A stretch of DNA of 41,148 nucleotides from positions 1-41,148 of the forward strand of contig JAAMXP010002610.1 in the NCBI GenBank assembly GCA_019693395.1, given 5' to 3'. The position numbers and the translations under genes were made by a program. Origin of the DNA: Ettlia oleoabundans. Lineage: Eukaryota; Chlorophyta; Chlorophyceae; Chlamydomonadales. Below are positions 1-14,388 of the stretch, one piece after another; the stretch's first letter is position 1; each line of letters opens with the position of its first letter. The notes under the pieces were generated by a model. That model had not been told where the DNA came from and ran no database searches. It worked only from the letters and a program-made list of their open reading frames with translations.

Positions 1-2037
1 GGGAACAGTGGCGGTGCAGACCGAGGCTCGCGATGGCGCACAGCTGCACTGTTGACACCATGGACGTGTTGAATGCGACGGCTTTAGGTGCCGTGCTCGC
101 ATGGCCACACACAGTTAGGAACCACAACAACGATACGAAGAAGCGCAACACAGAGAAAACACGACGGGAAGGGCGCTTCCTGTCCCATCCCTACATGCAC
201 CCACCAAGGCGATCATGCACCCACCTGGAAACCAAATGCGCTCATTGACTTCTGCAGCTCCTCCTTCACGTTGCGCGCAATGTCCTCCTTGGCTGCACCG
301 CACAGGAGAGGATGGACATCAGTGGTGGACGAGGGATAGACGGATGGCAGCAGTGGCTTTACATCCATCGCAATGGGTGATGGCTCCCCAGCACCCTTTG
401 TCACGCCAGGCATTACGAACGTGTCGGCACTTACCCCATGCAATGCAATGCACGGCACATCACATCATTGCAAGGAGCAGAGCCGGCGCAGCTTCAGTGA
501 GGCAGCCACCCACCCGTGAACACCTCGTCCAGGCCCATGCGCGGCACAGTGGCGCGCACCTGCAGGGGCAGAGGCACGCAGACAGGGGTCAGCAAGTGGC
601 GACAGGAGAGAGCAGGCAGGTGGGCAGATGGCCAGCAGCCCCCGCCCCCTTCCCCCTGTACGCCGTCAACACATACATGACCCACACACCTCATCGAAGA
701 CATACGAGGTGATCTGGCTGCGGGAGTCGGTTAGCTTGTAGAAAGCGTCGTACAGGCTCTCACGCACCACCTGCAGGCAGGAGAGAGTGTTGGAGTAAAG
801 CAGCGCTAGGAACATCCGCAAGTGTGTAGTGGAGTGTGACTGGTCTGGAGATGGGCAGGCTGATGGGAGGCTCACTGTCAGTAGCACTCCTGCTCTTGGC
901 ACCACAGCGGGTCGCTGGCAGCTGTTCAACTCAAAACACACTGGCAAACCAGGCAGGGATCAGTGCAAGTTTGTCATATGCCTCACTGATATGCCCACCC
1001 TTCAATACACATATGGCAAGCTGGCATGTGCGACATGCACGCCTACAATGGCAATGCTACCCACCTGGAACTGCACGCTGCACACTAGCTCAATGAACAC
1101 GTTGTCCTTGGTCTTAGTCTCACACCTGCATTGCGGGGGAAAGACAGTATTTGCAGGGGAATGACAGTAATGGCGCAGTGTGTGCAATTAGGGTGCAGCA
1201 TCTCCTGATATAACACGGGGGCTGGGATGTGAGAGGTTGGAGGGGCGTGCATGTGCAGACTCAATGCTTGGCCAGCCCGTCTCGAGTACTGGCTGGGGGT
1301 GACTGCTGATGGCCCAGCTGCTGCAAGCGTGGGAAGTCAAGCGACGCTCAGCACCACAAACCACAGAAGCTGTCGCGCAGGGTGTGCAAGGGCCATGGGA
1401 GCGGCGCTATTGGAGGCGGCACCACGCCCTGCACAATTATCAGCGACTTTCTGTGGGCTGATGCCAGCACACACCTGACGTCCAGCTGCTGGATGCGCAG
1501 GCTGAGCCCGCCAGCCACCTTTTCTCCAATGCAGCACCACACCACATTGAAACCCGGGTAGGCAATACGGTTGAACTTGCCAAACTGCGGTCAGGCAGAT
1601 GTACGGCGATAGGGGCGGTGACCTGGTCAGGTGACGGCATAAGCATACGAGCGGAGAGGTATGGCCCGGTGGTACAGGGCGCAGGCACCCAGTGCAACAG
1701 CGGCAGGAGGGGACGGTGTTGCTGGCGTAGTGCACATGCTGGCTGGCAGGTGGATCACCTGCTCAATGACCTCCACAGAGGACTGGTCTGCACAGAAAGC
1801 ATAGAAAAATTGGGTGCCTCAGGTTTGAATTTGAGGCACATAAACACTCCAAAGGCGGCGGCGAAGTGCCCCGCCACTGCTGCCGCCACCCGTCGCCAGC
1901 CGTTGTGTATGCCGACCGCTTGATCGGCTAGTATAGCCTGGTTCCGCCACAAGGGAGGCCAAAACGCGGTTCCGCTGGGCGCCAACGTTCCCCTTGCTGC
2001 TCAACTTACCTACGCAAGTGCAGCACAAGTTACCCAT
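1..2037 (-). CDS. HIR (hypersensitive-induced reaction) protein, SPFH/band 7 family, C-terminus beyond window
   Basis: The protein belongs to the stomatin/prohibitin/flotillin-like scaffold family that assembles on membrane microdomains; in plants HIR proteins act in defence-related cell death. Seven exons read on the minus strand: 2010-2037, 1759-1787, 1475-1584, 1065-1125, 690-770, 514-559 and 225-292, all with GT-AG borders and matching phases, giving the first 141 residues. The start MGNLCC has Gly2 followed by Cys5, Cys6 and Cys8, which fits N-myristoylation and palmitoylation rather than a signal peptide. The family stretches LSLRIQQLDVRCETKTKDNV, SQITSYVFDEVRATVPRMGL and KEDIARNVKEELQKSMSAFG are clear. 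The remaining C-terminal half is not visible in bases 1-224, so the next exon probably lies left of the window. It is divergent from the gene at 2207. Identification is confident; the physiological role in an alga is inferred from plants. Confidence 0.9.
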
Positions 2038-2206
2038 GCTTCAAGCGACTCGTGGGGATACAGCACATCAAAATGTTTTGGGTAGTGTTCAACAGGCCGA
2101 AAATTGGCCGAGACGTGAAACACGTCGGAACAGGTGGCAGTTCTGGCTGGCAGGTACCAGCTGGATTTCCGAGGAGTCCCGCTGATGTCCCGCTTGATGT
2201 TGGGCC
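2038..2206. promoter_or_regulatory. Short divergent intergenic region (HIR / CxxCxxCC protein)
   Basis: Only 169 bp separate the ATG of the HIR gene on the minus strand from the first plausible ATG of the gene on the plus strand (289 bp if the internal ATG at 2327 is used). Both promoters must lie here or overlap the 5' parts of the genes. I see no clear TATA box. Its regulatory role is inferred from the head-to-head layout only. Confidence 0.45.
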
Positions 2207-3110
2207 ATGCGAGTGCAGGCAGCGGCCATTACGACACCCCAACTTTGCAGGCATACATCCCGCGGGGCCCGGAACTTCCGTGCTGAGCGGCGAGGTAAAT
2301 GGAGAAGGTGGAGTAAATCAAGGCAAATGGCATGGAGCGACGCTGGCAGTGAGCCGTCACCGCCGCCACCAGCAGTGCCACCGCCACCGCCGCCCAGCCC
2401 CTATGAGCTCCTGCTGGAGGGCAAGCGCTTTGTGTGCACTGAGTGCGGCAAGTGCTGCACGGGAAGCGGAGAGGTCTGGGCTAATGAATGTGAGTGCGCC
2501 GCAATCCCGCGCTATTGGGGCATGCCGGTGTCACGGTTCCTCGGCAAGTACACCAAAGCGTACAGCAGGCGGCCTGGCTGGCGCATGCTGCGCCTGCACC
2601 CCACAACTGGAGACTGCATCTTCCTCAGTGGCGGCACCAAGTGCACCATCTACCCAGTCAGGCCCATGCAGTGCTCCACATACCCCTACTGGCCAGAGCT
2701 CATGAATCCAGGTGGGGCACTGCTGGCCAGCCAACAAACAGCAACCAACATGGCGCCAGACTCTCCCTAGCCCTTTGTATCCAGCTCATGTTGCATGACG
2801 TGGAGGCAAGGTCGAATCCCGGGGCAAATCACTCCCGTTTACTAGCATGCATGCATGCATTTTGCCCGCACAGTTTCTGGAGTTCAACATATGGCTGGTC
2901 TCCTGCTCGCGGCCCCCCTTTCATTGCGCAGCGGCTTGGGTGGCAGAGGGGCGCACAGTGTGCGAGGGGATAGAACACAAGGAGGCACCAGCTGTTGACG
3001 CAAAGGAGAAGGCGGGGGTGCTTCGGGCAGCCACAGAATATTTTGCAGAGCAGGCGGCGGCGGCGGAAGCGGGATGGCGGGGTAGGCGACGACAAGGCGA
3101 CAGCACTTAG
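2207..3110 (+). CDS. YkgJ-type CxxCxxCC domain protein (putative zinc/iron-chelating)
   Basis: Two exons, 2207-2711 and 2932-3110, join in phase across a GT-AG intron to encode 227 residues. The core carries the family signature CTECGKCC (C-x2-C-x2-CC) followed by a second cysteine cluster including CTIYPVRPMQCSTYPYW; these cysteines are thought to bind zinc or an iron-sulfur centre. The domain occurs in bacteria and plant plastids and its biochemical function is poorly defined. The first about 45 residues are Arg-rich and could be an organelle transit peptide; a second ATG at 2327 (MAWSDAGS) would give 187 residues without it. A proline run precedes the domain. The C-terminal part continues with AAWVAEGRTVCEGI, matching the usual family tail. 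A missing upstream exon cannot be excluded. Confidence 0.8.
2845..2860. repeat. GCAT tetranucleotide run in an intron
   Basis: Four consecutive GCAT units form a self-complementary 16-base run inside the intron of the CxxCxxCC gene. It is a simple repeat with no evident function. Confidence 0.8.
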
Positions 3111-3742
3111 TGAACTGTTCGCATTTTGAGCCCTTGGTCTGTCGCTTGTGTGGCAGCCTACATCACTCTTGGCTCGGTTGCTAGTAAGCATTGCAAGTCG
3201 AGGCAAATCAAGTGTAGCAGCAGAGGCTGGGCCCGGCTGGTCCTCTGTGCACTACTCAGATGCATGCTGCCCAAACCCCCACTGCGCCAGCTGATCAGGT
3301 TGTGGTGGGACGCCTGCCCCAGGACAACGGCCTAAGCCTGAACTCGACTTGCGTTACAGCGGCCAAAAGGAGCGAAATTGAAAAGAATAACCAGAGCAAT
3401 GATTGCATGGAGGCACGCCCGGCCCGAAGGGCAGCGTCTCAGGGGCGCGGCGGCCATCAAGTGCGTTTCGGTTCTGTCGACATTGAGAGCTGAGTAGTGA
3501 CAGCATATTTCAAAATGAGCCTAACAACGCTGGTCTCTGCACAAGCGACGTTCCGGCCATTCCTGCCTGCTGCCATCTGGCGCTGGCGCAGATCAAACCG
3601 GCAGAATACCAGGGCATACTCGCAGCAGCAGCACGACATGCCGCTCATGGTGCTATTGCAAGTGTTGGCATAGCACAGTGTTGCGGGAGCGAGTGCAGCA
3701 CGCTGCGGGTGGCATGACCATGATGCCAGCAGGCGGTTCCGC
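3111..3742. other. Convergent 3' region, no gene seen
   Basis: The plus-strand gene ending at 3110 and the minus-strand hydrolase ending at 3743 face each other here. Short open frames on both strands lack splice-consistent continuation or recognisable motifs. The stretch most likely holds the two 3' untranslated regions. Confidence 0.6.
3354..3358 (-). terminator. Candidate polyadenylation signal TGTAA for SAHH
   Basis: TGTAA on the minus strand lies about 385 bases downstream of the hydrolase stop codon. TGTAA is the usual green-algal signal, but a five-base match is weak evidence alone. Confidence 0.3.
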
Positions 3743-8007
<4,265 letters not shown>

Positions 8008-8170
8008 CTTGCAACGCCCCCTCACCAACTGTTGAGAGTGAAAGAGGGCGTGGCAGCAATGATGGAGTCTTTTCTTTGAAACAAGTTCCAGGGTCACTTC
8101 GCTGGACTGTCGCATTTTTCGCCTGTCAACGGGGCACACAGCGATTACGGGAAATAAATGGCCTGCATCT
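8008..8170. promoter_or_regulatory. Compact bidirectional promoter region (SAHH / phosphopantetheinyl transferase)
   Basis: The two start codons are 163 bp apart and point away from each other, so both promoters and both 5' untranslated regions must share this interval or run into the genes. I see no evident TATA box. Co-regulation of the two genes is an inference from spacing only. Confidence 0.6.
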
Positions 8171-10054
8171 ATGACCGGAGCCGGTCGGCTGCGGTGGGCG
8201 GTGAACGTCGACCGATGGGATCCCCCTGCCGAAACCTTTGAACTCCTGCTCTCCCTGCTGCCCGAGGGGGAACGGGCCGCTTGTGACAAGTTTCGGCAGC
8301 CCCCAGACCGCAAGCGTGCACTGGTCAGCAGGCTGCTGCAACGCACAGCGGCGGCGGCGGTGCTGGGGGTGCCGCAAGTGGCAGTGGAAGTGAAACGCAC
8401 ACGCGGTGGCAAGCCCTACGTAGGCAATGTCGCCAGGCCACAGAATGCCCCCAACTGGAATTACAGTGTGTCACATGAGGTGTGACCTGCTGTCACCAGC
8501 CGCGGAAAGAGGTCTCTTACACGATGTCGCTGCCGCCACCTGCACGCTTGCTGCCCTGCAGCTGATCAAGAAATTTCTTCCTGTTTAGCTGCGATCTGCC
8601 CGACCTAATGCCTGCCCTGGCCTGCATGCATGCGTGTCCCGCAGGGTGACTATGTGATCCTGGCTTCAGAGCCGGTGTGCGTGTGCGGTTGCGACGTCGC
8701 GGCACCCCAGCGTGTGCGCCGAGCCGGTGCCAAGGAGCAGCCCCTCCCAGACTTCTTCCGCAGCTTTGAGCGGCAGCTGACTGCTTCAGAGTGGGCTTTC
8801 GTGCATCAGGCCGGCGAGGAGGTTGCGACGCAGGAGGCACATTTCAGGTGGGGTTGTGGGCGTGCATGTTTTGCTTTCGTTCGGTGTTGTTGGGCTGGGG
8901 ACAGCGGTGGATGTTACCGTCGTGGGTCGCTGGAGTGGGCAAGCGGATTTTGCGGCAAGTTGGCGCCCTGTTCCCTACTGTCCTGCTGTCGGTATTCTTT
9001 GTTGCCGCATGCTGTGTCCCGCTGTGGTGCGAGAATCACTTTTCCCTGTCCTCATCACAATGTATCATGTTCCTCCCCCACGTTCCCCCTTTTCATCTTA
9101 TTGCAGGAAGCTTTGGTGTTTGAAGGAGGCGTTTGTCAAGGCCACAGGGGAGGGGCTGGGCTTTGACCTGAGAAATGCCGAGTTCACCATCAGCGGCAGC
9201 ACAGGTGCGATGCGCAGGAGGTGCCAGCCTGGCAAGCAATCTTGCGCCGCCTAACGGTACGGTGGTGGCAGCCGATAGCTGGCAGGTGTCAGGTGCAAGG
9301 CATAAGAAGCGGCTCAACCAGCTATGTCAGTACCAACGTTGTATAAAATGACATGCATGTGCAGCTCCTGTAACCTCTGTTCCCGGGTCACCAATGCACA
9401 CTCCTAAAGCTGCCATTACCAACAGCCGCCGCTCATGTTGTTGCCTAAACCGAGTTCCTGCTACCGTGCCCTGCTGGGTCTGCGCCCGCCTGCAGCCAGC
9501 GTGAAGGTGCGTGGCGTGCCTCAGCCCGACTGGACTTTCCACCTGCACGAGCTTGGCAATGGTCACTGGGCGGCGGTTGCACGGGCACCACCCAGCGCCG
9601 TAGTGGATGCCTGGGGGGTGAGTTGATGCACCTGCCTGTCCCCTGCCTATGTTTCAAGTCAGCTTCTGCTGCCTGCTGTGACCAGCAAGACCCATCACAT
9701 ATACAACATACATACAACATGGGCTCGGCCTGCAGTGCCTGCCTGTCAGTGCGAGGTATCTTGATGGGGTGGGTTGGCTGCTGCATGCCCCCGCCAGTCA
9801 TGAGCAGGACAGCTGGCCAGTCCTTACCACTTCAATTTAACGTGAGTCCACTGTTGCTGGCTTCTCCTGCCTTTCCACTGGACTTCCTGCTGCAGGGCTT
9901 CAAAGCCACCTTCCAGCACACAAGCTTTGCGCCGGGCGAGTGGCAGGCACATCTGGCGGCGCCTGAGCCACCGTTTGAGGTGCTGGGGGTTGCAGATCTG
10001 GTGCCCCTGGAGCACAGGGACGCGTATGAAGCAGCTGGCGGAGAGCTCTACTGA
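8171..10054 (+). CDS. 4'-phosphopantetheinyl transferase, Sfp/AASDHPPT type
   Basis: The enzyme transfers the 4'-phosphopantetheine arm of coenzyme A to a serine of acyl or peptidyl carrier proteins (fatty acid synthase, polyketide synthase, or aminoadipate-type carriers). Five exons, 8171-8479, 8645-8847, 9107-9204, 9496-9617 and 9896-10054, all GT-AG, give 296 residues. The magnesium-binding motif appears as CGCDVAAP around residue 118, and the second motif as KLWCLKEAFVKATG around residues 172-185; Cys175 replaces the Ser common in W-S-x-KEA. Downstream stretches such as DWTFHLHELGNGHWAAVA match the AASDHPPT subfamily. The ATG opens MTGAGRLRWAVNVDRWD, close to the family N-terminus, so no long transit peptide is present. 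Its specific carrier-protein substrate cannot be told from sequence. Confidence 0.92.
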
Positions 10055-10539
10055 GGTGCTCGCTGCCAAAGCTCAACATGGTTGTTTACTGGGTAGGTTC
10101 TGGCAGCTGCCAGGCCAGCAGTGGCGCTACAGCACGGCTAACTATCTCAATCGTGAGAAGCCATTTCCCTCGACACTCCTCTGCAGAAGGGTTTCATTAT
10201 TTGCAATCCGAAAGATGCACCCACCATTTCTGTGTGTTCATGCTTATTTCAACTAACTCTTGATTGACCACTCAAGAACAACATAGATACTTGTATGTGA
10301 TGTAAGTTGATGCATGTATGTGATTAAGTTGGTGCCTAAGTTGCCGAAAAAAAGGCCAGAAGGGGCGTCATGGAAGTCGTAACAGGGCAGGAAATAATGC
10401 ATGCTGAAACAAGCTCTGGAAAAGCAGTAACAGGACCACCGCAATGTTTCGTATTGCCCCTGAGCATAAGCAGAGCTGATACCACCTAACTCTGCTGCCA
10501 GTCAAGCTTCCTGCACGGTCAGGCGCTCCCATTCCATTC
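10055..10539. other. Convergent 3' region, no gene seen
   Basis: This stretch lies between the stop codons of the transferase (plus) and ferroportin (minus). It is relatively AT-rich compared with flanking exons and holds only short open frames without family motifs. It most likely contains the two 3' untranslated regions. Confidence 0.6.
10301..10305 (+). terminator. Candidate polyadenylation signal TGTAA for the phosphopantetheinyl transferase
   Basis: TGTAA lies 246 bases after the stop codon on the coding strand, at a distance plausible for a green-algal 3' untranslated region. Support is by motif and position only. Confidence 0.35.
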
Positions 10540-13494
10540 CTAGCTGCGTACCACACGTCGGCCACACCGCGAGACAACTGCAAAGGCAGTGAATATTGCC
10601 GCTGCTAGCGCCACCACCCCGCATGAGGCGGCCATCAGGTAGACGAAATCGTTGGTGGCTGGCATCAGCACACCCGCCAAATAGGCAAGCATCTGCGCGC
10701 AGCCGCGGCAGCGGCGGCAGTGACGGTTGGGCGGCGGAGGTGGCTGACGAAGCGATTGCAGCGGCGGCAGCGGATGGAACAGCGCTTGCGGCGGCATGGG
10801 CGGCGGCTTGGCGTTTGGCACAGCGGCGGCAGTGGCAGTCGAGGGAACGGTTGCAGTGGCGGCAGCGGCGAAGACTGCAGGAAAAGGGACACACTGCCAG
10901 CGGTGCCCTAGGTTTTGCATGGTGTGTGCCATGCAATCTCAGGAGGCAAGGCAAGGTGCAGGAGACGAGCATCTGCTTGGTGAGGTGCAGCGTTCCGTTA
11001 TGCATATGCATCGTTGCTTGGCAGACATCCCTGCATGGCCGCCCCAAAGCAGCTACAGCAGGCGACACCTCTCCCGGAAAGTCCAGTTGGCTGGGCAAGG
11101 GGTGCTCTCACCTGAAACAGCGACTGCATGCTGCCCTGCACCCCGCTCACTGCTCCCAAGGCGCTATGCTGCACTGTCTCTTGGATCAGCTGGTTGGCAG
11201 CGAGGTCCACCTGCCAGAGCCCGAAGCGGGACAGCACCAGGCCCCACACCAGGGCGTACATGCGGGCGCGGGCGCTGACGTGGGCACCCATTGTCTTCAA
11301 AAGACTGGGCAGCACGGCTGCCACCAGGAAAACTAGTTGCAGCCAGATGGACAGGCAGCCGGTGGCGACAAGGCCCAAGCGGCGCTGAAGCGGAGGGAAA
11401 GTGAGGGTGGCCAGGATGCCGCTTACCGCACCCAGCCTGCGCACATGTGAGACGAGCAGGCAGGATATGGGAGATGATGCGTGCCAATGGAAGCCCAACG
11501 GGTAGGCATCTGCACCAGACACCTGCTCCCGAGCAAGAGCAATCAGGGAGGAAGGTGCAGATGCTCTAATGATTTGTCTATCAGGGGGCAGCACAGACAG
11601 TAGAGAGCACCAGCAGCTGGCAACCTTGATGATTCCGCTGTTTACTCACCCCGCCTGTTACTTCCTCTTCTGGCTCACCTCGCCTGCCTGGGGCCACCCT
11701 CATCAGTTCTTTAAAAAAGTGCACCACCCATCAACAAATCACACCCTACCCCCGCCTCACCCTCTGTACATCGCCAGGTCAGCTTCAGGCAGCCCCAGAG
11801 ATTTGATGTATGCAGTCATGAGGGTGCCCCATGACAGTACAGTGAGGTACAGCAGGGCAAGAGACAAGGCGGCTGGTGCTGCAGGCTGCAGGGCATACAG
11901 CCTCCAGGCAGCCATCTGGTGTCGAAGCGGCGTTAAGACATCAAGCCTGCTGCCGCCTCGGCTGCTGGCGCTGTCGCTCGCGCCCGCTGCAGCAGCAGGT
12001 TGTGCGATGGGTGCAGGGCTGCCGCTGTGTTCAAGGCTGGTGTGGGGGCTGGCGCCACGGCTTGTGCCAACGCTGCTCCCAATAATCGTGGTGGTGGCCG
12101 TGGCCGTGCCGCTGCCTCGGAAGGCCGTTGTCTGCGGTACGAGCAGCTTTTCGGCAGCTAGCAAGGGGCTGCGGCGCTGCGCGTAGCGCAGCAGCATCAC
12201 CTCTGGCAGCCAGCTGGCGAGATTCCAGCCCAGCAGCACGAGCACTGCAGCTGCCATGGGCTGCCTGCCGGCGTGCTGCATGACCAGGCCAGTCAGTATA
12301 GGTGAGGCGATGAGGCAAGTGAGATCTATGCGCTTCATAGCAGCATTGAGGGACGACAATGCCACGCTGTCGCTGCCGCACAGAGCCTTGGTCCACTCCC
12401 GCTCCACTGCAGGCATCCAGCAGCCGGATGAGGGTGCAAGCGGGCGAGCAGGTTTCAGTATTGGGGGGTTATTGGCCCATATACAGAACAATCCGCAGTC
12501 AGCCAGGAAGTGACGGCTCAGTTCAGGTGGAACTCCTTCACTTCATAGAAATGAAAACAGGCCAGCAGAACAGGCAGAAACATACGAAAGGGCATGCAGA
12601 CGTGAGGGCATGCAGTGATAAGGGGAAGATTGGTTGACAAGAATCAATCAAAGCACAGGTGATTAAGGTCAAGTTGCTTGCTAGTCTTCTGGTGATGTTG
12701 CGACTTGGCCTGCACACCTGACAGCGTGCTGCCCAATGCTCCTAACGTGCTAATCGCTCCCGCACCCATCGTCACCGCCAGTCCACACCAATACGGCGCC
12801 CCTTCCCTCATGCCGCCCAGCAGCAGCACCAGAGCAGCCGCTGCACTGAGCGCCAGCATGCTGTTTTGCAGGAGGTACATAAGGCTGGCCGCTGAGAGGC
12901 GGGGCAAGCGATCGACGTGCCGCCCCACAGCGGCGCCGCAAAGCACCGATAGGGCGGCATCAAGTAGGCCCCATACCGCCACCAGGAGCAGCGAGGAGGG
13001 ATACAATTCAAGCATGACCAGGCCAACCGTAAATTCCCAGCCCCGCTGGCCCCAGGTGGAAAGGAAGTGCGATGCCTGCGGCACACGTAGGCAATAAATA
13101 GGAACAAAGCAAAGCAAGATTAGCCACTGGCCGATTTGCAGGTGGCGCAGCACGGCATGGCACTGCATTGTGCCTTATCACAGTACAAGGCAACGGGGAG
13201 GGCAGCAGCACGGAATTCGGCGGTGAACTGGCGGCATCCGCAGTGGCCGGCTCTCCGAATGTGTGCGCCCTGCTGCCACCATCAGCACTCCCTTCAAGTG
13301 TTCAAGGCACATTCCATGCAGCGTGACTGACGTCCGTAGCTCAGGTTTGCGATCACCTGCAGCGCCCGGCAAGCCGCAGCGTGCCCTTTGGTTGTGGTCG
13401 CACTCGCGGTGATGCTCGGTATCTCAGAGTTCAAACTAGACCTGGCGGACAGCAGCCGTTGCTGGGCCTGAACGTCCGAGGCCCGGTCGTCCAT
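10540..13494 (-). CDS. Ferroportin (IREG/SLC40A family) iron efflux transporter
   Basis: The protein is a major-facilitator-type membrane transporter that exports Fe2+ or related metals; plant IREG members sit in the plasma, vacuolar or plastid membrane. Five exons: 13357-13494, 12718-13075, 11761-12406, 11112-11436, 10540-10692; phases close to 539 residues. Family stretches include ASHFLSTWGQRGWEFTVGL (residue about 47), LSSLNAAMKRIDLTCLIASP in the third exon and DLAANQLIQETVQHSALGAV in the fourth. A Ser/Ala/Thr-rich loop of about 70 residues separates the two transmembrane halves, as in other ferroportins. The first exon, starting MDDRASDVQAQQ, is cytosolic in character and joins in phase to ASHFL; using instead an unspliced start at 13168 would replace it. 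The last intron contains a long GGC/CAG-rich repeat tract. Which membrane it serves cannot be told. Confidence 0.9.
10698..10880. repeat. Imperfect GGC/CAG-rich repeat tract in a ferroportin intron
   Basis: A degenerate array built from cggcggcag-like nonamers fills nearly half of the 419-bp last intron. Several reading frames stay open through it on both strands because the repeat unit is a multiple of three, so it mimics coding sequence (Ala/Pro/Arg-rich). Confidence 0.75.
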
Positions 13495-14388
13495 ATCTGT
13501 GGCAGTTTAGAGGTACGTGACTCGCTTACTCAACAATCTAGGTGCATTACTCACCCTCCATTCCGACAAAATGCGGTGGCAATGAACCCAAACTTTTTGG
13601 GGCGCCCTGGCGGTACGCCCACTGACTCGGCGCTCACAGCATGGCGGCGCATATTGCTGCAAAAACATATTGTACAAGATTGGCATGAATAATTGATGTA
13701 GCAAATGCCTGAAACTGGCGCAGCAGTGATTTTAGGAGTAATGCCATGGCAGGGGATGAAACTGCAGCGCTACTGGTTTTCCGCAGTCGCCCAAACCAAC
13801 AGCGCCCATGCCTCATATCCTTTCACTCAAACTTGCGTCTGTTACCATCTTACACAGAACACGGCAAGAAAAGAGGGGATGATTGCCTGTGGGTGCGCTC
13901 AAACATGTGAGACAAGAGGGCAGCACTACAGCAACCAAGGGGGGCAAAAAGAAGCCTGCTTACAGGCAACACGCTGGGTTCCTGGTGTTTGTCATGGCCT
14001 GGAATGGAGTGCACCGCACCTTCATGAGTGAGTTTTTTGTGGATATGTTGCCCTGCATAGGGCAAAGGTAACCCCCCAGCCGGTCCTCATTATTTGTGCG
14101 CCACCCTCACATCGCACCCCCCTGCGGCGCTCCTACCCAACCGATCTTTGAGGCAGCCCCACCCCACTCCCCGAGCACTGATTGATAGAAACCGTGCCTT
14201 TCTGAGCTTGTGAAGCAGCGCTGGGTAGATGTCAGAAGTCATGCAACCATCTGTGCATGACAACCGATGCTCCAAAACGCCAGCGCCTGATGCCATGCAC
14301 GTGATCCACATGGCGCCAGGTGGCAAGGGTTTTCCGCTGGTGCTGACGAGCATTCCTTTGCACATGTCGCTTTGACCACTCGGACACA
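13495..14388. promoter_or_regulatory. Divergent intergenic region (ferroportin / oxidoreductase)
   Basis: These 894 bp lie between two start codons facing away from each other and should hold both promoters and 5' untranslated regions. The longest open frames lack motifs or splice-consistent partners. I find no iron-responsive or other known element that I could defend. Confidence 0.5.

Noticed and set aside
2808..2832. tRNA-like T-arm sequence (ggtcgaatccc)
   Set aside because: No anticodon arm, D arm or acceptor stem could be paired around it, and it lies in an intron.
2845..2860. GCAT run as a regulatory palindrome
   Set aside because: It is a simple tetranucleotide repeat inside an intron with no matching copy elsewhere in the window.
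10596..11336. A 246-codon plus-strand open frame
   Set aside because: It runs antisense through the ferroportin exons and a triplet-repeat intron; its composition is repeat-driven and it has no motif.
12644..13168. Ferroportin start at ATG 13168 without a first exon
   Set aside because: The exon at 13357-13494 joins in phase 0 to a good pyrimidine-rich acceptor before ASHFLSTWG, giving the family N-terminus; the 13076-13168 stretch looks intronic.
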